A program made the position numbers and the translations under genes. The notes under the pieces are model-generated. The model was given only the letters and a program-made list of their open reading frames with translations. It did not search any database and was not told the origin of the DNA. From positions 1,178,001-1,242,000 of the forward strand of contig NZ_CP137854.1 of assembly GCF_033546935.1 (NCBI RefSeq): DNA of 64,000 nucleotides, in the 5' to 3' direction. This stretch comes from Xylophilus sp. GOD-11R. Its GTDB lineage: Bacteria; Pseudomonadota; Gammaproteobacteria; Burkholderiales; Burkholderiaceae_C. Positions 1 through 8,792 of this stretch are shown here, piece by piece; position 1 is the stretch's first letter; each line of letters starts with the position of its first letter.

Positions 1-1390
1 CCGGGGGCGGAAAATCGGGCATGCCGAATGGGTCGACCGACGCGGGCTCGGCCGGGCGACGGTCGCCGCGCTGCGGCTTTCCCCACAGGCTCGACAACTC
101 CGCGGCGTCGAGCTGTACTGCCGACGCGATGTCGCCCAACAGCTGGCGCCGCAGGGCCCCGTCGGGCATGGAGCTCCACAATGGTCGGGCCTGGCTCGCC
201 ATGCGGGCGCGGCCTTCGGCGGTGGCGGTGTCGCAGTCTTCGCGCGCCGCGTCGAGCAGAAAGCGGCTTAGCGGCACCGCCTCGGCCACCTGCCGGGCGA
301 AGGCTTCCTGGCCTTCGGCGCGGATGAAGCTGTCCGGATCGTGCTCGGTCGGCAGGAACAGAAAACGCACCGCGCGCACATCGGTGGCAAAGGGCAGGGC
401 GGCTTCCAGCGCCTTGCGAGCCGCGCGTCGGCCGGCCTTGTCGCCGTCGAAGCTGAACACCACCGTGTCGGTAAAGCGGAACAACTTCTGCACATGTTCG
501 GTGGTGCAGGCGGTGCCCAGGGTGGCGACCGCGTTGGCAAAACCCCATTGCGCCAACGCCACCACGTCCATGTAGCCCTCGGTCACCAGGGCGTAGCCTT
601 TGTCGCGCAGCGCCTGGCGCGCTTCGAACAGGCCGTAGAGCTCGCGACCCTTGCTGAAGACCGGTGTTTCCGGCGAGTTGAGGTATTTGGGTTTCTCGTC
701 GCCCAGCACCCGGCCGCCGAAGCCGATGCATTCGCCCTTCACATTGCGGATCGGAAACATCACCCGGTCGCGAAACCGGTCGTAGCGCTTGCGCTGCGAT
801 TCGGGCACGTCCTCAGCCTGCTCGCCGGCGATGACCAGGCCGCTTTCCACCAGCAGCGGGTCGTCATAAGCCGGGAACACACTGGCCAGCGCCCGCCAGC
901 CCTCGGGCGCATAACCGAGCCCGAAGCGCTGCGCCATGGCGCCCGAAACGCCCCGGCCCTTGAAATATTGCACCGCCCGCGCCGAGCCGCGCAGCTGCTT
1001 GCGATAGGCCTCGCCGGCCTTCTCCAGCACCTCGGTCAGCGTGGCCTGCCGCTGGCGCTGCGCCGCCATGCGCTCGCGCTCCTGGGGCGGCACGTCGTCC
1101 TGCGGCACGACGAGGCCTGCCTGCTGGGCGAGGTCCTGCACCGCTTCCACGAAACTGGCGCCGGTGTATTCGGTGAGGAACTTGATGGCGTCGCCGCTTA
1201 CCCCGCATCCGAAGCAGTGATAGAACTGCTTGACCGGGCTCACCGAAAACGACGGCGACTTTTCGTCGTGAAAAGGGCACAAACCGGTGAAGTTTGCGCC
1301 CGCTTTCTTCAATGTGACGTGGCGGCCGACGACTTCGACCACATCGGTGCGTGAGATGAGATCCTGAATGAACGATGCTGGTATGGCCAC
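1..1390 (-). CDS. dnaG: DNA primase DnaG, C-terminal part outside the window
   Basis: DnaG makes the RNA primers for chromosome replication at the fork, working with the replicative helicase. The frame is open from a GTG at 1388-1390 to the left edge, so only about the first 463 residues are present. From this start the protein opens MAIPASFIQDLISRTDVVEV, the usual primase N terminus, which decides for GTG over the out-of-frame ATG at 1394. A CHC2 zinc finger is visible (Cys38, His41, Cys59, Cys62), followed by the RNA-polymerase core and a Toprim domain with the VTEGYMDV and FSFDGDKAG motifs. The helicase-binding C-terminal domain lies off the edge. The gene is divergent from uppS with about 157 nt between them. 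No strong Shine-Dalgarno sequence is visible. Confidence 0.96.
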   Translation of the reverse strand, partial: MAIPASFIQDLISRTDVVEVVGRHVTLKKAGANFTGLCPFHDEKSPSFSVSPVKQFYHCFGCGVSGDAIKFLTEYTGASFVEAVQDLAQQAGLVVPQDDVPPQERERMAAQRQRQATLTEVLEKAGEAYRKQLRGSARAVQYFKGRGVSGAMAQRFGLGYAPEGWRALASVFPAYDDPLLVESGLVIAGEQAEDVPESQRKRYDRFRDRVMFPIRNVKGECIGFGGRVLGDEKPKYLNSPETPVFSKGRELYGLFEARQALRDKGYALVTEGYMDVVALAQWGFANAVATLGTACTTEHVQKLFRFTDTVVFSFDGDKAGRRAARKALEAALPFATDVRAVRFLFLPTEHDPDSFIRAEGQEAFARQVAEAVPLSRFLLDAAREDCDTATAEGRARMASQARPLWSSMPDGALRRQLLGDIASAVQLDAAELSSLWGKPQRGDRRPAEPASVDPFGMPDFPPP

Positions 1391-1547
1391 GCATGGATTA
1401 TCTGGCGTGGGCGCAGTTCCACCTGATTGTGTGACCGGCAAGTAAATTAGACTACCGACCGGGCCGCGTCCCGTCAGGCGAGTGCCTTATCTCTCGGCGC
1501 CAACGCCACGCTCCCCAGCCCGACACCTCAGAAAGCTCGAAGATCAG

Positions 1548-2354
1548 ATGAAGCACCCCGTGGTGGATCAGGCTCGCGCGCCGCGTGGCGCCACGCCCGC
1601 GGCAAGCGCCCGGGACTCCACGATTCCGCGCCACGTGGCGATCATCATGGACGGCAACCGCCGTTGGGCCGCGCAGCGCGGGCTGCCCCAGATGATGGGT
1701 CACGCCAGCGGCGCGCGCCGCATCCGCCCGCTGGTGGAGCGCTGCATGGCCGTCGGCATCGAATGCCTGACGCTCTTCGCCTTCAGCACCGAAAACTGGC
1801 GCCGCCCGGAGCAGGAAGTTTCCGGCCTCACCAAGCTTTTCCTGCGCTACTTGCGCAAGGAGGCCGGCGACCTGCACCTGCGCGGCATCCGGCTCAAGAT
1901 CATCGGCGACGTGAGCCGGTTCGATCAGCCGCTGCGTCAGCTGTTCGAAGAAGTCGAACACCTCACCCGCGAGAACACCGGCCTCACCCTGGCCGTGGCC
2001 GTGAATTACGGTGGCCGCTGGGACATGCTCAACGCCATGCGCCGGTGGATCCAGGCGCATCCGGGCGCCTGCCCCGAGTCGATGGACGAAGACGCGCTCG
2101 CTCCCTACTTCAGCACCGCCGGCCTGCCCGACCCCGATTTGCTGATCCGCACCGGCGGCGAGGTGCGCGTGAGCAATTTCATGCTCTGGCAGATGGCCTA
2201 TACCGAGATGTACTTCACCGACGTCCTGTTCCCGGCGTTCAACGTGCAGCGGCTCGACGAGTCGTTGACCTGGTTCGCCGGCCGCAACCGGCGTTTCGGC
2301 GCGTCCGACCCACCGCCGAGCGAGCCCGACCTGCGCGCTGCCGCTTCTGCTTGA
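1548..2354 (+). CDS. uppS: Isoprenyl (undecaprenyl) diphosphate synthase
   Basis: This cis-prenyltransferase adds isopentenyl units to farnesyl diphosphate to make undecaprenyl diphosphate, the lipid carrier for peptidoglycan and O-antigen. The 268 residues carry the family signatures in order: MDGNRRWA with catalytic Asp35, FSTENWRRP, VNYGGRWD, and the substrate-binding RTGGE-RVSNF-LWQ-AYTE block near the C terminus. The ATG at 1548 was preferred to one at 1482 because the extra 22 residues are unlike the family. It stands alone here, away from frr, dxr and cdsA, which commonly flank the housekeeping copy, and just ahead of a nucleotide-sugar operon. It could therefore be a second copy dedicated to polysaccharide synthesis; that is inference from position. 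Confidence 0.93.
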   Translation: MKHPVVDQARAPRGATPAASARDSTIPRHVAIIMDGNRRWAAQRGLPQMMGHASGARRIRPLVERCMAVGIECLTLFAFSTENWRRPEQEVSGLTKLFLRYLRKEAGDLHLRGIRLKIIGDVSRFDQPLRQLFEEVEHLTRENTGLTLAVAVNYGGRWDMLNAMRRWIQAHPGACPESMDEDALAPYFSTAGLPDPDLLIRTGGEVRVSNFMLWQMAYTEMYFTDVLFPAFNVQRLDESLTWFAGRNRRFGASDPPPSEPDLRAAASA

Positions 2355-2554
2355 GCTCCGAGTCAGCCGTTATTTTTCTGTGTAGTGTTGTGTGTGCTTT
2401 GCCAGCACACGATCCGCCTCAAAGGGCAAGACCATCGCTCCATGGAGCACCGCTGATTATTCAGCTTTGTATTGCCGCGCAGTGGCCCCAGCTGCTTTTC
2501 TGAGCATCGCGTTTGAGAGATGCCGCAGTAAGGCAAAGCAAATCTAAAAATGTT

Positions 2555-3550
2555 ATGACCCGAGTCGTACTGTCCAACGACAAAAGCTTTGACGCGCCGC
2601 CGTCTTCGACCATCCTCGACGCCGCACGTGCCGCCGGCATCGTGCTGGAACACAGCTGCAAGACCGGCCGCTGCGGCACCTGCAAGGCACGCGTGCTGCG
2701 CGGCGCCACCACGCCGATCGGCGACGACACCAGCCTGAGCCCTGCCGAGCGCGAAGCCGGTTTCATCCTCACCTGCACCACTGCCGCGGTGGACGAGGTG
2801 CATCTCGACATCGAGGACGTCAGCCTGCTGGCGGACTTTCCCTCGCGCACCACGCCTTGCCGGATCGACGCGCTGGATCGTCCCGCGCCCGACGTGCTGC
2901 GCATCTCCCTGCGCTTTCCGCCCAAGGCGGCGCCGCGCTACCTGCCGGGCCAGTACGTCGATATCGTCGGCCCCAACAGCGTTCGCCGCAGCTATTCGGT
3001 GGCCAACGCGCCGTCGGACGACGGCAAGCTCGAGCTGCACATCCGCGAAGTACCGGGGGGCACGCTCAGCGCCTACTGGTTCGGCGCGGCCAAGGCCGGC
3101 GACCTGCTGCGCCTCGAAGGTCCCAAGGGCACTTTCTTCCTGCGCGACGTGGCCGGGCTCGACCTGGTCTTCCTGGCCACCGGAACCGGCATCGCGCCGG
3201 TGAAGGCCCTGCTGGAGGGCCTCGCACACCGGGTCGAACCCGGGCTGCCGCGCTCGGTCACCGTGCTCTGGGGCGGCCGCACGCCGCAGGATCTCTATTG
3301 GCAACCCACGATGGACGGGCCCGTGGCACTGGAGTACGTTCCGGTCCTGTCGCGCGCCGATGCCGACTGGACCGGCGCACGCGGCCACGTGCAGGACGTG
3401 TTGCTGCAAAGGGCGCCTGATCTGGCCCGATGCGTGGTCTACGCCTGCGGCTCCGAGACGATGATCGAAAATGCGTCCTCGCGCCTCCTCGCGGCAGGGC
3501 TTTCGGCCAAGCGTTTCTTCTCGGACGCCTTCGTCAGTTCTTCCGTTTAA
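2555..3550 (+). CDS. rfbI: CDP-6-deoxy-delta-3,4-glucoseen reductase (E3)
   Basis: This iron-sulfur flavoprotein passes electrons from NAD(P)H to the RfbH-bound glucoseen intermediate, completing C-3 deoxygenation of CDP-4-keto-6-deoxyglucose. It is also known as DdhD or AscD. The 331 residues begin with a plant-type [2Fe-2S] ferredoxin domain (Cys35, Cys40, Cys43, Cys74). A flavin-binding domain follows with RRSYSVANAP, and a nucleotide-binding domain with GTGIAPVKAL and CGSETMI. The ATG at 2555 starts directly at the ferredoxin fold; the in-frame ATG at 2513 adds residues unlike the family. A lower-GC leader of about 200 nt precedes it. It is the first gene of the operon and lies 19 nt ahead of rfbF, whose pathway it finishes. 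Confidence 0.92.
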   Translation: MTRVVLSNDKSFDAPPSSTILDAARAAGIVLEHSCKTGRCGTCKARVLRGATTPIGDDTSLSPAEREAGFILTCTTAAVDEVHLDIEDVSLLADFPSRTTPCRIDALDRPAPDVLRISLRFPPKAAPRYLPGQYVDIVGPNSVRRSYSVANAPSDDGKLELHIREVPGGTLSAYWFGAAKAGDLLRLEGPKGTFFLRDVAGLDLVFLATGTGIAPVKALLEGLAHRVEPGLPRSVTVLWGGRTPQDLYWQPTMDGPVALEYVPVLSRADADWTGARGHVQDVLLQRAPDLARCVVYACGSETMIENASSRLLAAGLSAKRFFSDAFVSSSV

Positions 3551-3569
3551 CCAACCAGCAAGCTAATAC

Positions 3570-4343
3570 ATGAAGGCAGTGATTTTGGCCGGCGGCCTCG
3601 GCACGCGACTCAGCGAAGAAACCGCGACCCGCCCCAAGCCCATGGTGGAAATCGGCGGCAAGCCGATCCTGTGGCACATCCTCAAGACCTACTCGCACCA
3701 CGGCGTGAACGACTTCGTCATCTGCTGCGGCTACAAGGGCTATGTCATCAAGGAGTATTTCGCCAACTACTTCCTGCACATGTCCGATGTCACCTTCGAC
3801 ATGAGCCACAACCGCATGGAAGTGCACCACAAGCGCGCCGAACCCTGGTGCGTGACGCTGGTCGATACCGGTGACGAGTCCATGACCGGCGGCCGCCTGA
3901 AACGCGTGGCCAATTACGTGAAGGACGAAGAAGCCTTCTGCTTCACCTACGGCGACGGCGTGGCCGATATCGACATCACCCGGACCATCGCCTTCCACAA
4001 GGAACACGGCAAGGCCGCCACGCTTACCGCGACCTTCCCGCCCGGCCGCTTCGGCGCGCTCGACATGGAAGACGGCCGCGTGCGCAGCTTCCGTGAAAAG
4101 CCCAAGGGCGACGGCGCCATGATCAACGGTGGCTACTTCGTGCTGTCGCCCAAGGTCCTGTCCAAGCTCAGGGACGACTCCACGACCTGGGAGCAGGAGC
4201 CGCTGAACACGCTCGCCGAAGAGGGCGAACTCATGGCCTACGAGCACCACGGCTTCTGGCAGCCCATGGACACCCTGCGCGACAAGCACCACCTGGAAGA
4301 ACTCTGGTCCTCCGGCAAGGCGCCGTGGAAGGTCTGGAGCTGA
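3570..4343 (+). CDS. rfbF: Glucose-1-phosphate cytidylyltransferase
   Basis: RfbF (DdhA) joins CTP and glucose-1-phosphate to give CDP-glucose, the committed step to CDP-3,6-dideoxyhexoses. The 257 residues match the family's usual length. The N terminus has the sugar-nucleotidyltransferase signature [18 protein letters not shown], followed by GGKPILWHI, and YGDGVADID marks the metal-binding region. The C terminus shows the family ending [19 protein letters not shown]. The gene follows rfbI closely and its stop is one base before the rfbG start, so it is almost certainly cotranscribed. The enzyme is cytoplasmic. Confidence 0.95.
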   Translation: MKAVILAGGLGTRLSEETATRPKPMVEIGGKPILWHILKTYSHHGVNDFVICCGYKGYVIKEYFANYFLHMSDVTFDMSHNRMEVHHKRAEPWCVTLVDTGDESMTGGRLKRVANYVKDEEAFCFTYGDGVADIDITRTIAFHKEHGKAATLTATFPPGRFGALDMEDGRVRSFREKPKGDGAMINGGYFVLSPKVLSKLRDDSTTWEQEPLNTLAEEGELMAYEHHGFWQPMDTLRDKHHLEELWSSGKAPWKVWS

Positions 4344-4344
4344 C

Positions 4345-5439
4345 ATGTCGGCCCACGACGGACGGGTCGACCCCGAGTTCTGGCGCGGCAAGCGCGTCTT
4401 CCTGACCGGCCACACCGGCTTCAAGGGCAGTTGGCTGTCGCTCTGGCTGCAGGGCATGGGCGCCACGGTGCACGGCTTCTCGCTGGCCCCGCCCACCACG
4501 CCCGCGCTGTTCGACGAAGCCCGCGTGGCCGAAGGCATGCAGTCCACCATCGGCGACATCCGTGACCTCGCGGCGGTGCGCGCCAGCCTGGTCGCCTTCC
4601 GCCCAGACATCGTCATCCACATGGCGGCCCAGCCGCTGGTGCGCCTGTCGTACGCCGAGCCGGTCGAAACCTATGCCACCAACGTCATGGGCACCGTCCA
4701 CGTGATGGAAGCCGTGCGCGCCGCCGGCACCGTCAAGGCGGTCGTCAGCGTGACCACCGACAAGTGCTACGAGAACAAGGAATGGGTCTGGGGCTACCGT
4801 GAAGACGAGCCCATGGGCGGCTACGACCCCTACAGCAACAGCAAGGGCTGCGCCGAACTCGTCACCAGCGCCTACCGCCGCTCCTTCATGCAGAAGGAAG
4901 GCATCGCCCTGGCCTCGGGCCGTGCCGGCAACGTCATCGGCGGTGGCGACTGGGCACTCGACCGCCTGGTGCCCGACATCCTGCGCGCCTTCGAAGCCGG
5001 CCAGCCGGTCGTCATCCGCAACCCGCATTCCACCCGGCCCTGGCAGCATGTGCTGGAGCCACTCTCCGGCTACCTGGTGCTGGCCCAGCGCCTCTACACC
5101 GAGGGACAGTCGGTCGCCGAGGGGTGGAACTTCGGCCCCAAAGACGAAGACGCCCGCCCCGTGCAGTGGATCGTCGAACACATGGTGGGCGAGTGGGGTG
5201 ACGGCGCCCGCTGGCAGCTCGACGGCGCCGACCATCCGCACGAGGCCGGCTACCTCAAGCTCGACATCTCCAAGGCGCGCCACCGCCTGGGCTGGCAGCC
5301 GCGCTGGGCACTGGCCGAAGCGCTGGAACGCATCCTGCAGTGGCACCGCGCCTGGCTCGCGCGACAAGACATGCGACAGGTCTGCCACGAGCAGATCGCG
5401 CTATACATGACATCGATGAACAAGGAATCCCTCTCGTGA
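4345..5439 (+). CDS. rfbG: CDP-glucose 4,6-dehydratase
   Basis: RfbG (DdhB) is an NAD-dependent short-chain dehydrogenase-type enzyme that converts CDP-glucose to CDP-4-keto-6-deoxyglucose. The 364 residues include the Rossmann signature [14 protein letters not shown] at the N terminus, VTTDKCYEN in the active-site region, and the catalytic YxxxK in [11 protein letters not shown]. The family motif [16 protein letters not shown] occurs in the C-terminal half. The stop codon overlaps the GTG start of rfbH by three bases (GTGA), which indicates translational coupling. The product is the substrate of the RfbH/RfbI pair encoded on both sides. Confidence 0.95.
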   Translation: MSAHDGRVDPEFWRGKRVFLTGHTGFKGSWLSLWLQGMGATVHGFSLAPPTTPALFDEARVAEGMQSTIGDIRDLAAVRASLVAFRPDIVIHMAAQPLVRLSYAEPVETYATNVMGTVHVMEAVRAAGTVKAVVSVTTDKCYENKEWVWGYREDEPMGGYDPYSNSKGCAELVTSAYRRSFMQKEGIALASGRAGNVIGGGDWALDRLVPDILRAFEAGQPVVIRNPHSTRPWQHVLEPLSGYLVLAQRLYTEGQSVAEGWNFGPKDEDARPVQWIVEHMVGEWGDGARWQLDGADHPHEAGYLKLDISKARHRLGWQPRWALAEALERILQWHRAWLARQDMRQVCHEQIALYMTSMNKESLS

Positions 5440-6824
5440 ACGCACCCGTGATCCCCATCACCCCGGTCGACGCCAACCCCGCCGCCGCCGCGCCCGCCGC
5501 GCCCACCGCGGCCACCACCGCCATTCGCGAGCAGATCGCCGCGCTGGTGCAGCAATACGCCGACATCGTCTACGCCCCCAAGCCCTTCGTGCCCGGCGAA
5601 TCCGCCGTGCCGGTCTCCGGCAAGGTCATCGGCGCCAAGGAACTGCAGCTCATGGTCGAGTCCTCGCTCGACGGCTGGCTCACCACCGGCCGCTTCAACG
5701 CGGCCTTCGAGCAGCGCCTGGCCGAATACATGGGCGTGAAGTACCTCATCACCGTCAACTCCGGTTCGTCGGCCAATCTGGTGGCCTTCAGCACGCTGAC
5801 ATCGCCCCGCCTGGGCGAGCGCGCCATTCAGAAGGGTGACGAAGTCATCGGCGTGGCGGCGGGCTTTCCGACCACCGTCAACCCGATCCTGCAGTTCGGC
5901 GCGGTGCCGGTCTTCGTGGACGTGGACATCGCCACCCACAACATCGACGCCAGCCTGATCGAAGCGGCCATCACCCCCAAGACCAAGGCCATCATGCTGG
6001 CCCACAGCCTGGGCAACCCGTTCAACCTGGACGTGGTGACCGCCATCTGCAAGAAGCACAAGCTCTGGCTGGTCGAAGACTGCTGCGACGCCCTCGGCGC
6101 CACCTACAACGGCCAGAAGGTCGGCACCTTCGGCGACATCGGCACGCTGAGCTTCTACCCTGCGCACCACATCACCATGGGCGAGGGCGGCGCCGTCTTC
6201 ACCAACGACCCGGAGTTGAAGCTCATCGCCGAATCGTTCCGCGACTGGGGCCGTGACTGCTATTGCCCGCCCGGCAAGGACAACACCTGCAACAAGCGCT
6301 TCTGCTGGAAGCTCGGTGACCTGCCCGAGGGCTACGATCACAAGTACACCTACAGCCACCTGGGCTACAACCTGAAGATCAGCGACATGCAGGCCGCCTG
6401 CGCGCTGGCGCAGATGGACCGGGTCGACGAGTTCGTGCAGGCCCGCAAGGACAACTTCAAATACCTCACCGAAAAGCTGTCGGCCACCTGCGGCGACTTC
6501 CTGGAACTGCCCGTGGCCACCCCCGGCAGCGATCCGTCGTGGTTCGGCTTTCTGTGCATGCTCAAGCCCGAAAGCGGCGTGAAGCGGGTGGACCTGCTGG
6601 CCTACCTCGACCAGAACAAGATCGGCACCCGCCTGCTCTTCGCCGGCAACCTGATCCGCCAGCCCTACATGATCGGCCGCGAGTTCCGGGTAGTGGGCAG
6701 CCTGGAGAACACCGACAAGATCATGAACCAGGCGTTCTGGATCGGCGTGTATCCGGGGCTCACCACCGAGCATCTGGACTTCATCGTCCAGAAGATCGAA
6801 GAGTTCTTCGGCGTCGGGTTCTGA
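5436..6824 (+). CDS. rfbH: CDP-6-deoxy-4-keto-glucose 3-dehydrase (E1)
   Basis: RfbH (DdhC) removes the C-3 hydroxyl of CDP-4-keto-6-deoxyglucose using pyridoxamine phosphate and a [2Fe-2S] cluster, with RfbI as electron donor. It has the aspartate-aminotransferase fold of sugar aminotransferases. At the place of the PLP-binding lysine it has [13 protein letters not shown], with His244 in the lysine position, as in characterised E1 dehydrases. The cysteines of [18 protein letters not shown] are the likely cluster ligands. The start is the GTG at 5436, with AAGGA about ten bases upstream. An ATG at 5340 lies deep inside rfbG and gives an unrelated extension. From this start the protein is 462 residues, close to family length, after a short Ala/Pro-rich N terminus. 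Confidence 0.94.
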   Translation: MNAPVIPITPVDANPAAAAPAAPTAATTAIREQIAALVQQYADIVYAPKPFVPGESAVPVSGKVIGAKELQLMVESSLDGWLTTGRFNAAFEQRLAEYMGVKYLITVNSGSSANLVAFSTLTSPRLGERAIQKGDEVIGVAAGFPTTVNPILQFGAVPVFVDVDIATHNIDASLIEAAITPKTKAIMLAHSLGNPFNLDVVTAICKKHKLWLVEDCCDALGATYNGQKVGTFGDIGTLSFYPAHHITMGEGGAVFTNDPELKLIAESFRDWGRDCYCPPGKDNTCNKRFCWKLGDLPEGYDHKYTYSHLGYNLKISDMQAACALAQMDRVDEFVQARKDNFKYLTEKLSATCGDFLELPVATPGSDPSWFGFLCMLKPESGVKRVDLLAYLDQNKIGTRLLFAGNLIRQPYMIGREFRVVGSLENTDKIMNQAFWIGVYPGLTTEHLDFIVQKIEEFFGVGF

Positions 6825-6825
6825 C

Positions 6826-7884
6826 ATGGCCCAGGCCGCACGCCCGCCGCACGACCACGACCTGCGGGCCGTCTTCGACGCCGTGGGCGAGGCCGACTGG
6901 CAGGTGCTGCGCGGCCAGCGCATCTTCCTGACTGGCGGCACCGGTTTCGTCGGCAAATGGCTGCTGGCTACCCTGGCCCAGGCACGCCGGCAGCTGTCGC
7001 TGGATTGCCGGGTGACGGTGCTCAGCCGCAACCCGAACGCCTTCCGTGCCGAAGCCCCCTGGCTGGCCGAGGCGCCCGGCATCGAACTGCTGCGCGGCGA
7101 CGTGCGCGACTTCGCGCTGCCCGCGGGCCGCTTCGACACCGTCATCCACGCGGCCACCGACGTGGTGGCCACCGCCACGCCGCTGGAAACCTTCGACACC
7201 TGCGTGCTCGGCACCCGCCGCGTGCTCGACCTGGCCGTGCAGGCCCAGGCCGGGCGGGTGCTGCTGGTGAGTTCCGGCGCCATGTACGGCCGCCAGCCGG
7301 CCGACCGCGTCGGCGTGGCCGAAAACTATGCGGGCGCGCCCGACATCACCGACGTGCGCTCGGCTTACGGCGAAGGCAAGCGGGTCACCGAATGGCTGGG
7401 CGCTGCCTATGCGCAGCAACATGGCCTGGATGTGAAAGTGGCGCGCTGCTTCGCTTTCGTCGGCCCCTACCTGCCGCTGGACAAGCACTTCGCGCTCGGC
7501 AACTTCCTGCGCGACGCCATGGCCGGCCAGCCGATCGTCATCAAGGGCGACGGCACCGCACTGCGCACCTATCTCTACGCCGCCGACATGGCCGCCTGGC
7601 TGTGGGCCATCGTGCTGCGCGGCGAACGTGGCGGCACCTACAACGTCGGCGGCGAAGAAGCCGTCTCCATCGCCGAACTGGCACGCCGGGTCGCCGGCGC
7701 CATCGGTTCGGCCTCAACCGTCACCGTGCAGGCGCAGCCCACCGCCGGCATGGCACCCGACCGCTACATGCCCAACGCGAGCAAGGCCCTGGGCACCCTC
7801 GGCCTGCCTGCGCCGGTCGCCCTCGACGAGGCCATCCGCCGCACGGCGGCATGGCACCGGGCCGAGACCGCACTGCCGGCCTGA
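6826..7884 (+). CDS. NAD-dependent sugar epimerase/reductase of CDP-dideoxyhexose operon
   Basis: This 352-residue extended short-chain dehydrogenase starts one base after rfbH. Visible are the Rossmann motif TGGTGFVGKWLLATL, the active-site serine region VSSGAMYG, and the catalytic YxxxK in SAYGEGKRVTEW. GGTYNVGGEE and a C-terminal substrate domain follow. By position it should act on CDP-4-keto-3,6-dideoxyglucose or a branched product of it, as a 4-ketoreductase (abequose/paratose synthase-like) or an epimerase. The sequence alone does not settle which. The split transketolase directly downstream makes reduction of a branched 4-C-modified sugar an attractive alternative. The family call is secure; the substrate is inference. 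Confidence 0.8.
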   Translation: MAQAARPPHDHDLRAVFDAVGEADWQVLRGQRIFLTGGTGFVGKWLLATLAQARRQLSLDCRVTVLSRNPNAFRAEAPWLAEAPGIELLRGDVRDFALPAGRFDTVIHAATDVVATATPLETFDTCVLGTRRVLDLAVQAQAGRVLLVSSGAMYGRQPADRVGVAENYAGAPDITDVRSAYGEGKRVTEWLGAAYAQQHGLDVKVARCFAFVGPYLPLDKHFALGNFLRDAMAGQPIVIKGDGTALRTYLYAADMAAWLWAIVLRGERGGTYNVGGEEAVSIAELARRVAGAIGSASTVTVQAQPTAGMAPDRYMPNASKALGTLGLPAPVALDEAIRRTAAWHRAETALPA

Positions 7885-7922
7885 GCCCGGCATTCCAGAA
7901 CCCCTCCCACACCGAGGCTTAC

Positions 7923-8792
7923 ATGCAAGACACCCTGCAAGACCGCAGCACGCAGAGCAGCGCCGCGCGCTTCGACGCCGCCCAGCTGCGCAAGACCGTG
8001 CTGGACATGGCATTCGCCGGCAACACCGTGCACATCGGCTGCGCCTTCTCGCTCATCGAGATCCTGGCCGTGCTGTACCGCCAGCACCTGCGCTACCCTG
8101 GCAACGACCCCAAGGCCGCGCAGCGTGACTACCTCGTGCTGAGCAAGGGCCACGGCGTCATGGCGCAATACGCCTGCATGTACGAGCTCGGATGGCTGCA
8201 GCGCCAGGACATCGAACGCTACTTCGCCGACGGCTCCGATCTCAAGGGCCTGTCCGACTCGCGCATTCCCGGCCTCGAAGTCACCTCCGGCTCGCTCGGC
8301 CACGGTTTCTCGGTCGGTGTCGGCATGGCGCTGGGCGCCCGCATGCGCAAGACCGACCAGAAGACCTACATCGTCGTCGGCGACGGCGAGATCAACGAAG
8401 GCCCCATCTGGGAAGGCGCGCTCTTCGCCGCCCACCACCAACTGGACAATCTGGTCGTCATCGTCGACGAGAACGGCTTCCAAGCCATGGGCCGCACCGA
8501 AGACGTGCTGCACCTGGGCGACATCGCCGCCAAGTTCGAGGCTTTCGGCTTCGAGGCGGTCAAGGTCGACGGCCATGACGAAGCCGCGCTCGACGCGGCC
8601 ATCACCGCCCTGTGGGCCAGCACGACCGGCAAGCCCAAGGCCATCGTCGCCAAGACGACCAAGGGCCGCGGCGTGGACTTCATGGAGCACGACAACATCT
8701 GGCACTACACGCGCCTGAACGACAAGACCTATGCCGAGGCGGTTGCCGCCCTCGGCATCGAAAAAAAGAACCTGCAGGGAGAAGATCTGTGA
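7923..8792 (+). CDS. Transketolase-like N-terminal (thiamine-diphosphate-binding) subunit
   Basis: This 289-residue protein corresponds to the N-terminal third of transketolase, which binds the pyrophosphate of thiamine diphosphate. LSKGHGVMAQYA, SGSLGHGFSVGVGMALGAR and the GDGEINEG metal/ThDP motif ending in VDEN are all visible. It begins at the ATG at 7923. Its stop overlaps the GTG start of the second subunit (GTGA), so the two halves are translationally coupled and probably form a heteromer. Split transketolases are known. Because this one sits inside a CDP-dideoxyhexose operon, it more likely transfers a carbon unit to a keto-sugar nucleotide than serves the pentose phosphate pathway. 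That role is inference from context. Confidence 0.88.
   Translation: MQDTLQDRSTQSSAARFDAAQLRKTVLDMAFAGNTVHIGCAFSLIEILAVLYRQHLRYPGNDPKAAQRDYLVLSKGHGVMAQYACMYELGWLQRQDIERYFADGSDLKGLSDSRIPGLEVTSGSLGHGFSVGVGMALGARMRKTDQKTYIVVGDGEINEGPIWEGALFAAHHQLDNLVVIVDENGFQAMGRTEDVLHLGDIAAKFEAFGFEAVKVDGHDEAALDAAITALWASTTGKPKAIVAKTTKGRGVDFMEHDNIWHYTRLNDKTYAEAVAALGIEKKNLQGEDL

Noticed and set aside
2355..2554. JUMPstart/ops element in the leader of the dideoxyhexose operon
   Set aside because: No GGCGGTAG core was found in the leader.
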